Shown piece by piece: positions 1-14,250 of a stretch of DNA of 64,000 nucleotides; the stretch's first letter is position 1; the number at the start of each line of letters is the position of its first letter. A program made the position numbers and the translations under genes. The notes beneath the pieces are model-generated. The model worked only from the letters and a program-made list of their open reading frames with translations, was not told the origin of the DNA and did no database searches. The stretch is from Otis tarda. Lineage: Eukaryota; Chordata; Aves; Otidiformes; Otididae. Location: assembly GCA_026413225.1 (NCBI GenBank), contig CM048554.1:52131963-52195962 (forward strand). Direction: 5' to 3'.

Positions 1-157
1 GTGGTGGAAGCCCCATCCCTGGAAACATTCAAGGCCAGGTTGGATGAGGCTCTGAGCAACCTGATCTGGTTGGGGATGTCCCTGCTTCTTGCAGGGGGCG
101 TGGACTAGATGGCTTTTGAAGGTCCCTTCCAACTCTAACCATTCTATGATTCTATGA
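1..157 (+). mobile_element. CR1 LINE 3'-end fragment
   Basis: This is the 3' terminal part of a CR1 non-LTR retrotransposon, entering from beyond the left window edge. It aligns by eye, base for base over long stretches, with the end of the larger CR1 at 37972-38124. Both carry the run coding for VVDAPSLE, the text TGAGCAACCTGATCTGG, and the block GGTCCCTTCCAACYCTAACC followed by ATTCTATG-type octamers, which is how CR1 elements end. Only the end of ORF2 and the 3' UTR are present, so it is inert. The full length to the left cannot be judged. Confidence 0.93.
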
Positions 158-3100
158 AATTGTGCTGCACTGAGCAGAGCTGTTGCAGATAAATACTCAC
201 TGAATTTCTTTATAATGAATATCAAGAGAAGAAGCAGGGACATTAATTCCCAAGCCCCCAGCCCCTATACTTCATGGTGGCCATCCCATGGCGCACTGCC
301 GGAGAAATCGTTGGGTGCAGAATGAAGGGGCACACCATCACAGCGGGGGCTGTCTTCCCAGGACTCCACGCCATTCAGCCAAGGTCATAGCTACATCAAC
401 ACCATGGTCAACAAGGAGGAGACTATAAACCATCATGGCTTGGGTATATTTAAATGCCACATAGTTTAATGAAGTTTCACAAACAAAGTAATGCAACACA
501 ACATCTATGTGTAAACTCATAGTTGTCATAGAAAATAATGCAATGTTAGTTCTCTACCTTACATGCTTCCAGACTATAAGCCAGCCCAGCAGCTATCCTG
601 CAAACTGTCCTCCCATTAGAAAGAACTGTACGAATGCACAGGCAATATACATTAGGATGTGGCCTGTAGAAAATGTTTCAGGAGCTGTTTGACTGAGATC
701 CAGCCTCGGGACAGCTGAGCGTCTCTGGGAGCACTGGGCTGCTCACTGCAAGCATTGTCTTTGGGCTGACAGCATCACAGCTGTGAAAAAGCACATGGAG
801 AAGCCTAGGAACAACACGCCACGTTACTCAGTTGGTGCAAAATATTGGTGTAACATATGATGTTTTGGAGTAACTATCCAAGTTATCACTAAAACTCTAT
901 AAATGTGATGATATTCCTCCACTGCCTGAGGCTCACAGAACCATCTATTTATCAGATATGAATGTGAGGGACTGGATCACACTCACTCCAGAATTTTTTC
1001 ATGTTGTCCTCATACAGGCTGACTTAAGAAAAAGAGAAATTGAAAAGGAAATGCCTGAATAAAGGCAAAAGTTCATACCATATATGGCCAGGGATATTTG
1101 AGGAAGATGCTCTGATTAAAAAAAAAAAAAATGAAGATTACAGCTACATAGAAAATTATTGCCAATTCGTTGTGATGAACACTTTTGGCACATCTCATCT
1201 GATGGTGTCCAGTACTCCTCAAGCACTAAAAAGAACTGATGGAGAGACAATTAAAATAAATGGAATCTGTCTTGTGACTCCATTGGGATCTGGAATTTAA
1301 GTGCTAGAATGCTATCAGCATTTTATCACAAGCTTATGTAGTTCCTAGCGGTCTTTTTGTCTCTTGAAGATTACACCCCTTGAACGGATCACAGGAACTC
1401 CAGAAAAAGGTAGGCAGGGAAACCTTTACAAATATATAGTAAGGGAAATTGATAGATCTGGTAGACTAAAACCATGACAAGCATGGGCATGAATAACGAT
1501 GATATAATTACTGTATTGTAAGAATCATAGTTCTTTTTTTTTTTTGTAGTTGACCTCTAAACTGCAAGGGGTGACATTCTTGCCTCACTGAAACCAGTGG
1601 GATTTGTGCCATTGACTTCAAGACAGCTAGGATTTTACCCCATGTAATTAGCTATGAAACCAAGCCAAAATCCAAAGTCTTCCTTGAACTCTGACTGACT
1701 GGAAATCTAGTTTCAAACGTCAGAGCCCATGTTCAGCTCTGTACATAACAGACGGAAAGCAGAGGCTGTCATCTTGAGAAAGTATCTGTAGGGGAGCTAG
1801 TCCCACAGACAACTTCAGGGGAAAAAAAAAAAACAAGCAAAAAATCTGTTTTTCGCGTTGGTCTTGCTACTGCAACTAACTGTGTTCAAGTCAGTGTGCC
1901 TCTCCAGTTGTCTCCAATCCAAATGTCTTTTCCTCCTTTTTCTTGAAGCAAAGCATTTGAAGCACCAAAAGCTATTGCTAAAAATTAGCCTGTTAATGTC
2001 TCAAGCTAATTAGGGGGATTTTTACTAGCAAAAAGGAAAAGATTATTTACGATCATATTTAGAAGATAACCAGGTTCATTATATTTTTTGATATATGGGG
2101 GTTCCCTGTGGATAATTTTCCCATATCCAAGTCCCCATGTAACAGAATAAAGACATTCCTCTGTCAATGATTCTGTAACACAGAAGAACTTGGGGTTTAA
2201 AGATTGCATTTATAATATGATATGCATTACTTTATTTGCAAGTGTAATAGCTAGCTGTACATAAGGAAAGGGCTGTATCGCCTCATCAGCAATATACAAT
2301 AAATTATTGACACAAAGAATATGTACCTAGTGGGTGCAAATTCCTTTCTAGAGGGAATCTGGAGGGACGTTAGTTCCTGGAGGAAATCCCCAGCTGCAAT
2401 AATTAGTAGGCTATTTTCACTGTTCTCTCTCTGTTCCATCATTTATCTGTCCTCTCATGTCCACGTTCACTGTATATCGATCTCAGTGGACTTTAAACTC
2501 AAATGAAGAGCTGAGACTAGTGGAATGAGATTACTATGGGGAACTGAGAAAAATATGCTGCAATCCAAAATTAATAATGGATTTGGGGGCTTGTCCCAGA
2601 CAGATGCCTTCCCCCATTTTCTTTTCCTACATCTCCTACAAGGAAAATCCTACATCTCCCTTGAGCAGACATTAGCAGCACAGAGAATCTCTGCCTCGGA
2701 GTAATACAATGTGTGGAAAAATAAGCCAGAGCTGGCCCAGAGGGCCACTGACATGATGCAAGAGGGCTGCCCACACCACAGACCTGTCCATCTTTCCAAG
2801 CAACTGGTTGCAGAACCGACAGTACAAGGAACCATCTGAAAACTGAGATGGATCCTGGATGTGTTCCTGACTGACAATATTGAGAAATACAAACAGCCAG
2901 GGAGGAGAAGACTTGCAGAAGGCTCTTCATCTGGTTTGCTGACTGAAACCTTGTTATACTCAGACTCTAAAAGCAACATCATGAAAATATTTAGCAATAA
3001 TACGTTTCCGTTATGTTGACAACATGTTTTAAGACAGCTATTTACACACTGTTGCCCATCAGTAGTGTAAAATTATCAATACCCTCTCCCACACGCATAA

Positions 3101-5485
3101 GAGTAAAGCCAACAACTTTCACCTAAATGTTAGCTCTTTACCTTTTCAGCAGTTGTCTGTTTCTGTTTAGTCTTTCTCTCGATTTTATTCAAGAGAAATA
3201 AAATCTGTTTAGTCTTTCTTTTGATTTTATTTTTCACTCTGCAGAATTTTTATTCTGTACTATACAGCTTGATATTTTGCAAGCAGAGAAATACAAGTGA
3301 GATTTTAATGGAAGCACAAAGCTGTATCCTGGGTACAGTATGGTCCATTTACCTATATCAGGAAGAAATGTCACGCTGCAATGTGTGTGTGTGTGTTACC
3401 ACGAGATAACACATGCCTTCTGGGAGTTAGGAAACACTTTGCCTTGCTTCTGCCTTCAGCAGACCAGCAGGAATTATCTCATGGTAATAAGTAATCCAAA
3501 ATGTCTAATTCCTGCAACAAAATGGCAAGGAGAAAATAAACAATTACTTCATTGTTACGAAAGATCACGTTCCTTCCCACTGACAAAAATATTAGTAATT
3601 GAAGATGCCTTGGGCATGTATCTGAGCTATCAGTATGCCTGTACCTAGTGTCTGTATGGGTGTGCAAGTTTACTGTGCATACAGGTATAAATATATAGTG
3701 ATAGGTACCATTTTCAGATGTGTGTAGACATTTGAAAAAAAAAAAGTTTATGCCTGTATCTAATAAATTATGCACATATTTTTAACTTTATAACTATTTA
3801 ACATGATGTTAACCTTTAATTAGAATCTGGAATTGCTTTGAACATGTGGCACTATTGGACCTTCTAAAATGCTCTAAATGTTCTAAAAAGCTCTTAATGC
3901 TGCAAGATGAAAGCAGAGCTGTTACTATAAGGATTTATGTACAGGTTCATAACTCAGTTTTGGAAACGTTTAACCATATTTAATCTTGAAAGTTATTAAG
4001 CATATTTTAAGGATTATATCAATGGAATTGTTTCTATAAATGACAGTTGGGGTTTCTTACAGACTTTTAGAAAGAAGCAGCTTTATTCCAGAGAAGAACA
4101 CCTTTGGTCCCCAAAATTTCTTGTTTTACAGGAACCAGGTAGTGAACCTTTTCTTGATTAGAGCATCCTGCAGGTTCCAACACATTGTGAAGCACTTCCC
4201 TCCATACTTAACTTTTGAGCTTATAGCAGACTTATATGCTTGAAATCTGGCACAGACAGGCAAGCACGTGGCTATCTCATTATTTTTGTCATCCCTGAGC
4301 AATATTCTACCACTCTCAGCCTTGGGTTCTTTAGGAATTTGCCAGAAGCCAGAAAAAAAAAAAAAGAAAAAAAAAAAAGTAAGGGAGGATGTTAATATTT
4401 TACTTCAGGATTAGAAGGGTTTTATGTTAATTATTGATATATGTCCTTTAATGTATGTGATGTGTCCCTTGAGCCTGATGAGATAGCTATAGAATACTAA
4501 CAACCTTTCCCTAGACTAACATTAAGCAAAATATTAACAACAAAAATTGCACTCCTTTAGTCTTATTATTGGTAAGAGATCAAAGAACAAATTTGTAGCT
4601 CCACAGACATGGGCCTCAAGACACATTCCTCACACCAAGGTGCAGGAATCAGCCCCATTCATCCATTTACAGGATCTAGCCTTCAGTGCTCATTATTATT
4701 TGATAAATGACTAACACAAACATATTGCAGCCAATGGCTCACTCATGAACTATGCATTAGGACAATTGCTTAGAACACCAGCTGCCTATAGTTTGGCCTG
4801 ATTTGTCAGATGACACTGTTTCTAATCCCTGCCTGCACACCTCTCCAAACCATAGAAAGGTTTCAAGATGATCAAATCATGTGTGTTATGAACTGGATGA
4901 ACATTTGCAGAAACATTTGCAAAACTTCCTTGCTACCTTGATATGTTTGGAAGTGAAATTATGCTGATCAGCATTGACAGAGGAAGAAAAAACACATTCT
5001 TACTGAACTCAAAATATAAGAAAAAGAAAAGAGAAGCCTGGATTAACATGTAGAAAATATGGCTCCACAAAAAGAAAGTCTTGGTAGCTAGGGTAAAAGC
5101 CTGCATGTGAAAAGATTCATTGTTTGGGTCTCTCTCTACCGTAGACTTTCTGGATAGCATCATTGATTCTTTCCATGCTTCCCATTAGTATGAAGGGCAT
5201 AAGATTTCCCAAGAAACCCAAAACAGAGGGGTAAAAGTGAATTTTGTACTTGCACTGAGCAAGTCTGAAGGAAGGAGGACTGGTAAGATCAGTGAAATGC
5301 AGATGGGGATAGGAAGAGTAAGAGTTTACTTTCTTTCCCTCTACAAAAAGCAATAACTCTTTCCTTTCCCCTGAGAAGTAACAGTCCCAACCTTCTCTTC
5401 TGTATCTCCCATGCTGCTGGGAATAAAAGGTTGAGATCATGGTGTAGTCCTGCTGCAGGGAAACAAAGAGGAAAGGTGAAGAGAT
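158..5485. other. Intergenic DNA, no gene recognised
   Basis: AT-rich sequence between the CR1 fragment and the pentanucleotide repeat. Open frames here are short, begin and end at random positions and show no recognisable protein family. Low-complexity items include a TG run at 3382-3397 and an A-tract broken by one G at 4352-4378. I see no exon with convincing splice sites and coding similarity, no structured RNA and no further CR1 terminus. Confidence 0.6.
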
Positions 5486-5566
5486 GGCATGGCATGGCAT
5501 GGCACGACACGGCATGGCATGAGACAGGGTGGAATGGGGTGAGATAGGCTGGGATGAGATGGGGAA
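5486..5566 (+). repeat. Pentanucleotide (GGCAT)n tandem array with decaying tail
   Basis: Positions 5486-5520 are built from GGCAT units, two of them altered (GGCAC, GACAC). The array continues as degenerate 5-base units such as GAGAC, AGGGT, GGAAT, GGGGT, GAGAT, GGGAT and GAGAT to about 5566. This is a microsatellite or short minisatellite with a better preserved core and a mutated right flank. It lies about 9 kb upstream of the MARK1 CpG island, in DNA with no recognised gene. Confidence 0.85.
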
Positions 5567-7902
5567 GGCCTGAAGAGCTGCTACTAGGTGATGATACCAG
5601 CAGCTGCGCTAGTAGGAGGTAGGGATTAGGCTAGGACAACCCATCCCTGGCAGCCTGCCCCTCTCCCAGGGATGCCTGCTTCTGCGGTCCCTCTCTAAAG
5701 CTTCCCAATTGATGTGATATGGGGACTATTATGAGAAAGATGCTCAGGTGCCATGGTAAAAGAGGCTGTGTAAGTACTGGAGATAGGATTATATACCTTT
5801 GCATCTTGTTAAGGAATCCCCATATTTATTGATGGCAATGTTTTGAATCTATATTAAGGGGCCCAATCGGTATATTTCTTTAGCCATTCATTAGTGTTTT
5901 TCTTATTGCTGGTTACAATAAATTACTCTACAGTGAGTATGTGAGTGTTCAATATTAGTCAATTTTGTTGGACTGTCTTCCCTAAACTGAACAACCATTT
6001 TCTTGGCTTTGTCCCTTGGTATTCCATTCTCACCCTGCTACTTGCTGTGTCCATTTATTGCATTTTTTGGATTTTAGACTGCTCTTCTGTTTTTCCTCCA
6101 CATCTTGGCATGGTATGTACTTGTAATAATAACAACTGAGATCCATATTCTGACCCTATTAACAGAAGAACAAATCTGAAGTTTCTGGGCTGGCTTCAGC
6201 AGAGGTCTTGACACTGAAGTTGCATATATGCACAGCTTTTAGGGCAGATCATGTTGTCACATCAAGGCTTTTGTTTATATGAAGGCTTAAATACACTAGG
6301 CTTCTGATCTCTCTCAGAATATTAAAATAAATCAGTGCTATAAAGAATAAGTAGCACTTGTAATTAGTAACACAATTACAATGAGAGTAGAACCTATCAC
6401 CATGCACTGTTTTTATATTATTACTATGCATTAATGTTTGCTTTGGCCCATAAGATGAGTCACATGAAGGACTATCTGCATTAATGATGATGGGGACCTG
6501 ATTGCCTGCTGGTATATACTGGGATAGCGCCAGTGGAGTCAACAGAGAGGAGCTGTCTTACAGCCCCAGGGCTTATGGCCTTGGGAGCTGTACCATGAGC
6601 CTCACTGGGAGTCGGATCCAGTGTCTGGCATGTTTTTCCTAGGAGGTAAAGAAGATGAATAGCTAACTAAGAATGAAAATTAGGGAAAGAAAAAATACTG
6701 GCACAAATGTGTGGTTCACTTTGAGTAATTCAAGTTTACTGTACATGCTACATCAAAACAAATCCTCGCAATTACATTTTTCTTGAGGGAAGGGAGGTTT
6801 TCTTTTCTGAACTCCTACACCCTGGTTAAAAGCTTAAAACAGGCTGAGTTGTGCAAGGCTGTGTTGAGACTGATTAGGCAGGAAAGCGCACTGTGACACT
6901 CCCATCCATGTGAAAGAAGAATGGACCAGCTCCCGAAGTCCGTCCTCACTGGAGCTTGATCTTCCTCCCACTTGTTCATGTCAGCAGTCCTGACGCAGGA
7001 GCAGGAGACACATCCAGTCCTTACTCAGCAACAACTGCTATGGAAATCAGAGGGAAGGGTGCGTGCTCAGCTGCTTTTTATCCATCAGTATTTAAACTAC
7101 TGCAAGCTCTGATTCTAGTAAGAGAAAATCTAATCAGAAGGCCTTAAGTTTTCATTCGGTGTATTTTCAGTGTACTTCTGGAAGGCAAATACTGGCAATG
7201 CAGGAACACTGCCAAAAGTTAGGCTTGAGACACAAATCTAACCTGAAAAATTTGTATACCTGTTTTGCAACTGAAATAAACTTAATTGTTCACAAAGCTG
7301 GACTTGCAAACCTTACTGGAAAATTTTTTGGCACTCCAGTGAGATCTTCTGTCTGATACTTTATTGCAATCATATCAGATCTCCGTAAAAGAAAGGAACT
7401 ATTATCTTAACTAAACCATTAGCTAGCTAAACTTATTCTCAGATATTTTAGTGAGCTTTTTAGTGCTCCTAAAAGTTGTTAGACTTTACAGTATTTTAGG
7501 ACATATAGTCCTTACTTCATTTTACATCGCTATCACCAACACTGCTTAGCTGAGTTTTGAATAGGTCATCCCAGAATAAAGACTGGCATTTTCTTCCACC
7601 CCTGTAAGTTCTGGCATCATCACAGAGCATTTTCACCAGCTCTAAACTAAGTTGATGAGTTACAGAAGGGAACAACTTTTCCTCTAGCAGCAGAAGCACA
7701 CCAGGTGTCAGATAGGAAGGACTGGCCCTAGTCAACCTCTGACAGATTTGAACAGTGACCTAGATATCAGAAGCAGCATATCACCTAACAACATGAAATA
7801 CAAACATAATCCATAACCTTTATTAAATATAGTGTTCCATTTCATCCCACCGCAGATACGTCATTATTATGCTGTGGGCAAAGATGAAAATAGCATGCTT
7901 GA
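5567..7902. other. Intergenic DNA, no gene recognised
   Basis: AT-rich single-copy-looking sequence. No supported coding exon, RNA gene or transposon terminus was seen on either strand. Confidence 0.55.
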
Positions 7903-7929
7903 TATTATGCATTTATATAATGCATAATA
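7903..7929. repeat. Perfect 10-bp inverted repeat with octamer-like cores
   Basis: The arm TATTATGCAT (7903-7912) and its exact reverse complement ATGCATAATA (7920-7929) flank a 7-base AT spacer. Another ATAATGC follows immediately to the right. ATGCAT and ATTATGCAT-type cores resemble POU-domain (octamer/MORE-like) binding sites. That resemblance comes from general knowledge of the motif; binding is not shown. Chance is possible in DNA this AT-rich, but perfect 10-base arms are above what I would expect for a short spacer. Confidence 0.5.
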
Positions 7930-10900
7930 ATGCTTAGCATACATATAGCACTGTTCCTTCTTAAAACACTTAAAATCATTCAAACTTCAAAAAAGCTGTG
8001 AGGTAGATTAGTATGTTGCTTTTTTTTTTTAATAATTATTTTTCCACTAAAACTTATGTGTAAGTGCATCATATCAAGGAACAATAGATCTATGGCCAAA
8101 TTCTGATCAAGTTACTTTGGTGAAACTACTAATTATCTTTGAAGCAATGGAAAACTTCCAGCAATACAACCAAAATCAGAATCTGGATCCTATTCCTACA
8201 TGCCGTAAAGCTGAGCTGTTATTGGATAGCTTGGTACATCTGAAAATAAACCCTTTGGTTTATTTTTAGCTCATTCTGGAAATTGGGTTGACATTGTTTC
8301 TTACTTCTCCGGCTAACTTAAAAAGTAAAATGCAACAACATGCTTCTTTTCTTGTTTGCTGTGTTCTCCTATCTGTTTCCAGGCACCCTCTCTTCACAGG
8401 CTGGGAAAGCAGGATGATGTGATTTTGCAAGACAATGGTACTGGTGGCAGATCATGGACCCATACGGTCAGTTACCACATCTCAAGGTGACCAGGTAATG
8501 CAGAGTAAGGTCCTCTTTCCTCCTACACCAGACTTTGGGGTGTTGGTTCTGTGCAGTCATTTAGTCAATGCAAAGTGAACATTACTGCCTATCATTCTCA
8601 CCTGGTTGTTTCACATCCTCTTAGGACTCTTTACAGGAGACCTCCAGAATCCATCCTCTTTTAAATCCATTGTTGAAGATATTGCAGACAAGATTATTAC
8701 CAGCTCTGGCTCAGTGGCTGTTACAGGAGGTCCAGATGGCTTTTCTTTGCTCCTGGTAACCTTGAGACAGATCTCAGCTTAGTCTTCAATCTGCTGTAAG
8801 ACATGGTCAGTACAACTCACATCAGTAAGTGCTTGTTTGCCATTTTGTTCTACATACAAATTCTGGGAGGGATAAAATTTACTTTCTCATGTGGGAGTAA
8901 TGCTTTCACTTGAACAGGCCATTGTGGTTCAACTGTTAAAAAGTCCACAAATGCCTGTGTCAGTTCTTCCTTTCCAACATTTTATTCTATCCTGTCATTT
9001 TGTCAATTATCTTTAAGGCTATTTTGCCAGTTCAGTGCAGTCAGCAGAAAACAAAACAGGGAGACTGCTTCTTTGGGGGGAGATTAAAAAAAAAAAAAAA
9101 TACCAAACATCCCAAGCCATTTTAAGCCTCTAAAGTGGTAGAATGACTCAGTAAAAAAATGAAACCCAGTCCACTCAACAAGGTATCTTAAGCAAATAAG
9201 ACGTTATAAAAATATGAAATAAAAGTTGTCCTAAATAAGTAAAAAAAATATTCACACAGATGCTTAAATCTTGCAGTCAAAAGTTTAGCTCAAATCTTCT
9301 TTCCTTCCTTGGTAACCTTAAAATGAGGGAGAGGAAAGACTACTGGAACTGACCCTGCTCTCACTGATGATTACAACAATTAGAGACTTCACTGTTACAG
9401 AATCATTTATTAGATTAACTTGTATCAAAACCTGAAATTATTCCTGGATCAAAAGTTGCTCTAGTTTGGATGAAAATATGCAATGCTGCCACAGGATGGC
9501 TTTCCACTCTTCTGCATCAACAAGCTCTTGTTGCGCTACCATAGAATATATCTTTGGAAAAATTAGATCCTGCCAGGGATAGCAGCTCCATTTAGCACAG
9601 AGTTTCTGTTTCCACAGAAACCACACAACTGAAGTCTGCAGAGGGCAGATGTAGAGTGAAAACATCTGTGACCACTTAGGTTAATTGCCTTTCCCAACTC
9701 TTCCCCCACTTCTGGTCTCTGATGGCCCTCTGAAGATCAATGGCAGATCACCAGGCATCTTGTTGCAGGCTTTCTGCCATCCTGCCCCATCTCCTGGGGT
9801 TATCTAAAGCTGGTTTTAAATCTGTACCCAGAGGCTCCCAAAGGACTACTTACAGAGAGGCTGCTGTCTCTTTTGTCCCTGGCTTTCTCTCTGTTCCTGG
9901 ACAGACCATTTAGTCCCTCCACTCCTCAGATCTACAGCTGAGCAACAGCTAGAGAAGCTTCCCAGCTTCACAGGTCTAATGTAGTGGTGTGTTATGTCTT
10001 ACGTGATAGCTCAGATACAGCTATGATAGGAATCACATAAGTACCTGCTCTAAACAGTTATTTTACTCTTTAGTGTGCTTTCATAACAAATAAATATTTT
10101 CAGATAAAAGGGATACCAAGATATTGCATTACATTACAGATATTTTCAATATGCTGTATTATATTTTCATTGTTATTACTCTCTGATAATAGTCTTTGTT
10201 AAGAAATATTTCCAAAAAATAAATATCAAAAAAGATATTGTCAGTTCTGGTGCATGAAAATTATTCAAGCCTTACTTCCTCTGCCAATATACTTATTCTA
10301 AACTCAAGCTACAAAAAGGAAAGAAAGAAAATGAGATTTTTAAAAAGCAAGTTTGAAACCACTGTTGAAAGCCACAACAGTCAAAAAAGACAGCAGCAAA
10401 TGAAACTAAGGGCTGAAATTAATGCAGTTGCCATTGCCCCAAGTTTCGCTGTGGTTCTACCTTATGCTACAGCGGCTTGCTAGTTTCCTTTTTGAAACCT
10501 TTCAGATGTGGGAAGAAGTTGGCTGTGGCTGTAGAGACTGGGGGAGTCAAAAGAAAAATGAGGTATCAAAGTTGAAGGAAACAATCAAAACTAGTTATTT
10601 TTAGCAATGATTATTAAGAACCAGAACAGAAATCTTTAGCAATGTAGGACCAATTTGTAACACCCTTCTGTTTTCTCAGGCCATCAGAGGCAAGCCCAGG
10701 GACAGAGCAAATGTCCTTACTCGCTTCTTCAGACCATTGGCAACCCACATGTTTCAGAGATGGTCTTCCTTCTGTGACATAGACTTGCTGATACCATTTT
10801 AGAGGTCTTGGGGATGTGCAAGAAAACTCTATAATGACAAAATTGTACTATGATTTTATTATACTCCTCCCAGAGATCCATGCTGATCCATGACAAACGG

Positions 10901-13900
10901 CGCTTGTATTTACTGTTTTCATATGAAGTTCTTACATGGACATTCTTATGGCTGTTCCTCATAATGGCATTGAAACTATAAAAAAACTAATTTGCCCAGA
11001 AAATGTGAAGACACAAACTTGACTACATTAAGGGACAAATTTCAGTACAATTGACCTTGAGACAAATTCTGGCCTGTTCAATGTGTGTAAACCTTTGATT
11101 GCGTATACATGATAAGAGTATTCACAAGAGGTATGTGTACCTATTAAACTGAAAAATTCCCCATTTTTTTGGAGGCTTAAAGTATTTGGGATAAATTATA
11201 CTTTAACTTTTCATTAAGACTGTACTCCCCAATGGTTCTTATAGCAAAATCAGAATCTTGACTGTAATTAATAATGTATTTACGAAGTCTACATATATTC
11301 AGAGCACACAGAATTTTGTCCTGTGTCCCTCATGAAAGTAAATAATCCATGGAGCTCTGTACCTATAGTTTGTAATGACCTCAGGAGTCCTTAAGGCTAT
11401 TGCAGTCTTATTACATACAGCTGGAGGTATAGTATTCCTTACAGATTTGCCAGGTCTTTTTTTTTTTTTTTTAATGATATAGGAGATACCCTGGTGAAGG
11501 CAATAAAGACCAAGATTTTGCTCTATTTTGCTCACATCTCAGTGGTCACCTGTTCATGCATTATTTCTGAACCTCTTACCTTTTCTCTGCTGAGGACTAA
11601 ATTTGAAAATTGTGGGGAAATGTTTCAATGTTTCATTCAGGTTAGTGTCTGAAATTGCTACTACAGTTGTGGAAGGGATTCAGTTACTGTTAAAGTGGTG
11701 GAACATCCACCCTTCCAGTGCTAAAGTTCAAATCAGTCACTAAATGAACCACAGACCATGTGAGGTGGGTCCAGAGGGAGCACTGGAGCTGGGATGCCAG
11801 CCTTGTGCCAGAGTGGGGGGACTGGGGTTTCTGTGCTTGCCTGGCCGTGCTGCTCCCATCCAGCACATCCCTGCAAAAAAAAAAAAGGAAAGCAGGCCTA
11901 AGCACCAGCCAGCTGGCTTCGTGGATGAGGAGGCACATTGGCTTGGCTTCTACAAGGCACAGAGCAGCGAGTCCATTCTGCCTGTGTGCCGGGAAGCTGC
12001 AGCTGACTCACTGCTGGAGCTCCTCTTGGGAGGGACAAGTGCCTACAAAGCTGACTGACACCTTAGTTTCCTCACTAAACAAAGTTGCCTAGTCATAAAT
12101 AAACATGTCATTTCTGGCAAAAATGCAGAGAATGAGCCCATTTCAGAATAACAATGGTGTAAGAGCTTAAGTCTTGTTCTCTACATCCTCTCTCTTTGCC
12201 TGAACAACCAGCCAGGAACAAAACAGCTGGACACTCACCCTGGCTCAAGCAGGGGCCTGCGTGGGTTTCTCAGAGTTCAAGATAAAAGATCACATCCACT
12301 ACCCAGAGCTTTCTGTTGACATGAATCTGTCCTTTCCACTTCTGATCTAAGGATCCAAGGCTTCCTCCAGCCCCTCAAAACACAGATCCCAAGGAAAACG
12401 TTCCTGCTGGCTCATGTCTTCCCAAAATGGCAGCCTTCCCCTTGCTACTTGCTGTTTGCACCTCTCTGCGGCCACAGAGGCTGGGCTGCTGCCACCATCC
12501 GAGCTCTGCCTGTGCTCTGTAACTCATGCTGGGCACCAACCGGGACTTATCGACGCTCAAAGCAGTGTTAGCTTTCTGCATATTTTAGTGCAGGTCTCTG
12601 ACAGTTTGGAACATCTTTCTTCCAGGCTATTTTTATGCTCAGCCCATTGCCCATCTTATGTTTTGTCTTTTAGGAGAGCAGCTGAGGATGATGGGACCAT
12701 CTCTGTGGTCCTTCATGCAGCTCTTCAGTCACTGTATTTGCATTTTCTCGCTTGAGGGAGTGGAGAGGCCTGTAATAATAACCAACAAAAATTAGACTGA
12801 GCTATGAAACAAATGAGTGACCTTACTAGCACGAAGGAAGATGCTAACAGCAAGAACCATGGCCAAAACAACTGTAAAGCAGATCTTCAGATTACAAAAA
12901 TTATTACATTATTATACTTTTAATTCTGATGAACTAACATCTTCCTATGAATTACTGACAAAAATATATTCAAATTCTAAGGCAGGAAGTCCTTCTCAGA
13001 TTTCCCTTAGTCGGTGGTGCCACTGAATCCATTTAGAAGACGCTTGAGTTTACACTCCTTTCTTCCCTGACCACGATGGGCTTGCATCTGTAGGAGCTCT
13101 GACCAAGTAAGGGTTGTAGAGTCAGGCCCCACGCAGAGCCCTAGACACAGCCTTGTTCTTATTTGGGATAAAAGTAAATGCATTTTGATGAGCTAAGCAA
13201 CCAAACTGGGTTAATATCCAGTTTGTCAACAAACTTGTTTTGGCATGCTGGCTAGACCATGGCTGTTTACCCCAAGTAAACTCAAACTTAGATTATTGTG
13301 TTCCTGGAAAAATGAAGGACCTAGAAATTTCCCTTGCAGTCGGCAGTGCCAGCTGTGTGAGGAGAGACCTAGGAGCTCACAGAAGCCCTCGCAAGGATTT
13401 GGGAGGGTTTGGGCTGAGAACTAGCTGGGAACCTCTATCATTCCAGACAGACAAATAATGCGTGCTCAGAGCAACACGATGCTGAATCTGCAAAGAGCAA
13501 GTCCAGTCACACTGCTCGTACAATGCGGGGATGCTCTCTGCCTGTGCCTGCATCAGCTACAGAGGAAAAGCTGTTTTCCCAAACATCTGGAAAACTCCAG
13601 TGTTGCCTGACTACTGCTGAGGAGCTTTTCAGACTGAGGACAACTCTTGACTCACGCCGGAACTAACTCAGTCAGAACTAAATATACTGTATCTAGTATA
13701 TTTACATATAAATATAGGCATATATGTATATCACCTATAAATATAGGTAATAAATAGCAATGCACCTCCTTTCACAAGTGCATAAGGGCTTCCCGGAGAC
13801 AGATGTACAGCCTGTCAAGTGCTTTCCAAAGTATTTTTCATTAAGGAAGGTATTTCAGAATAAAGATTGTGTTTACAGCATTTATGAACATGTTTACAGC

Positions 13901-14250
13901 CTCAGCTATAAAAATCTGTTGAAATACTGCAACGGAAATTCAGGCACATTGTTTTTGTTTTGTTTTTGGTGCAGAGGAGGTTATTTTTTTTATTTTTACG
14001 GATTATTTTTAGAATTTGGTGAAGGGCTTCATCGGTTTTATAGCTAAAGCTGCTGTCATGTAAGCACTAGTAACTTCTCAGAGACAAAAATGTGTGTATG
14101 GTTCTAATTTTAAGTACATGAGGTCATCGGTTAAGTGTTCGAGGACTGCATGCCAGTCGGACACGAGCGGATAGATGCATCGCATCTAGGGTCTTGTTGA
14201 TCCGATTTCAGCTTCAAGTGGGTAAGGGAGGCTGGCTGGCTCAGCCGCAC
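7930..14250. other. Intergenic DNA upstream of MARK1, no gene recognised
   Basis: No supported gene on either strand. There are short homopolymers (A at 9086-9100, T at 11457-11472). An AT-rich patch at 13690-13750 contains the direct repeat TATAAATATAGG at 13707-13718 and 13736-13747. Base composition changes from AT-rich to strongly GC-rich from about 14250, where the MARK1 CpG island starts. Distal regulatory elements may be present but cannot be recognised from sequence alone. Confidence 0.55.

Noticed and set aside
1040-1300. 86-codon plus-strand frame
   Set aside because: Contains a poly-Lys stretch from an A-tract, has no recognised family and no splice or promoter context.
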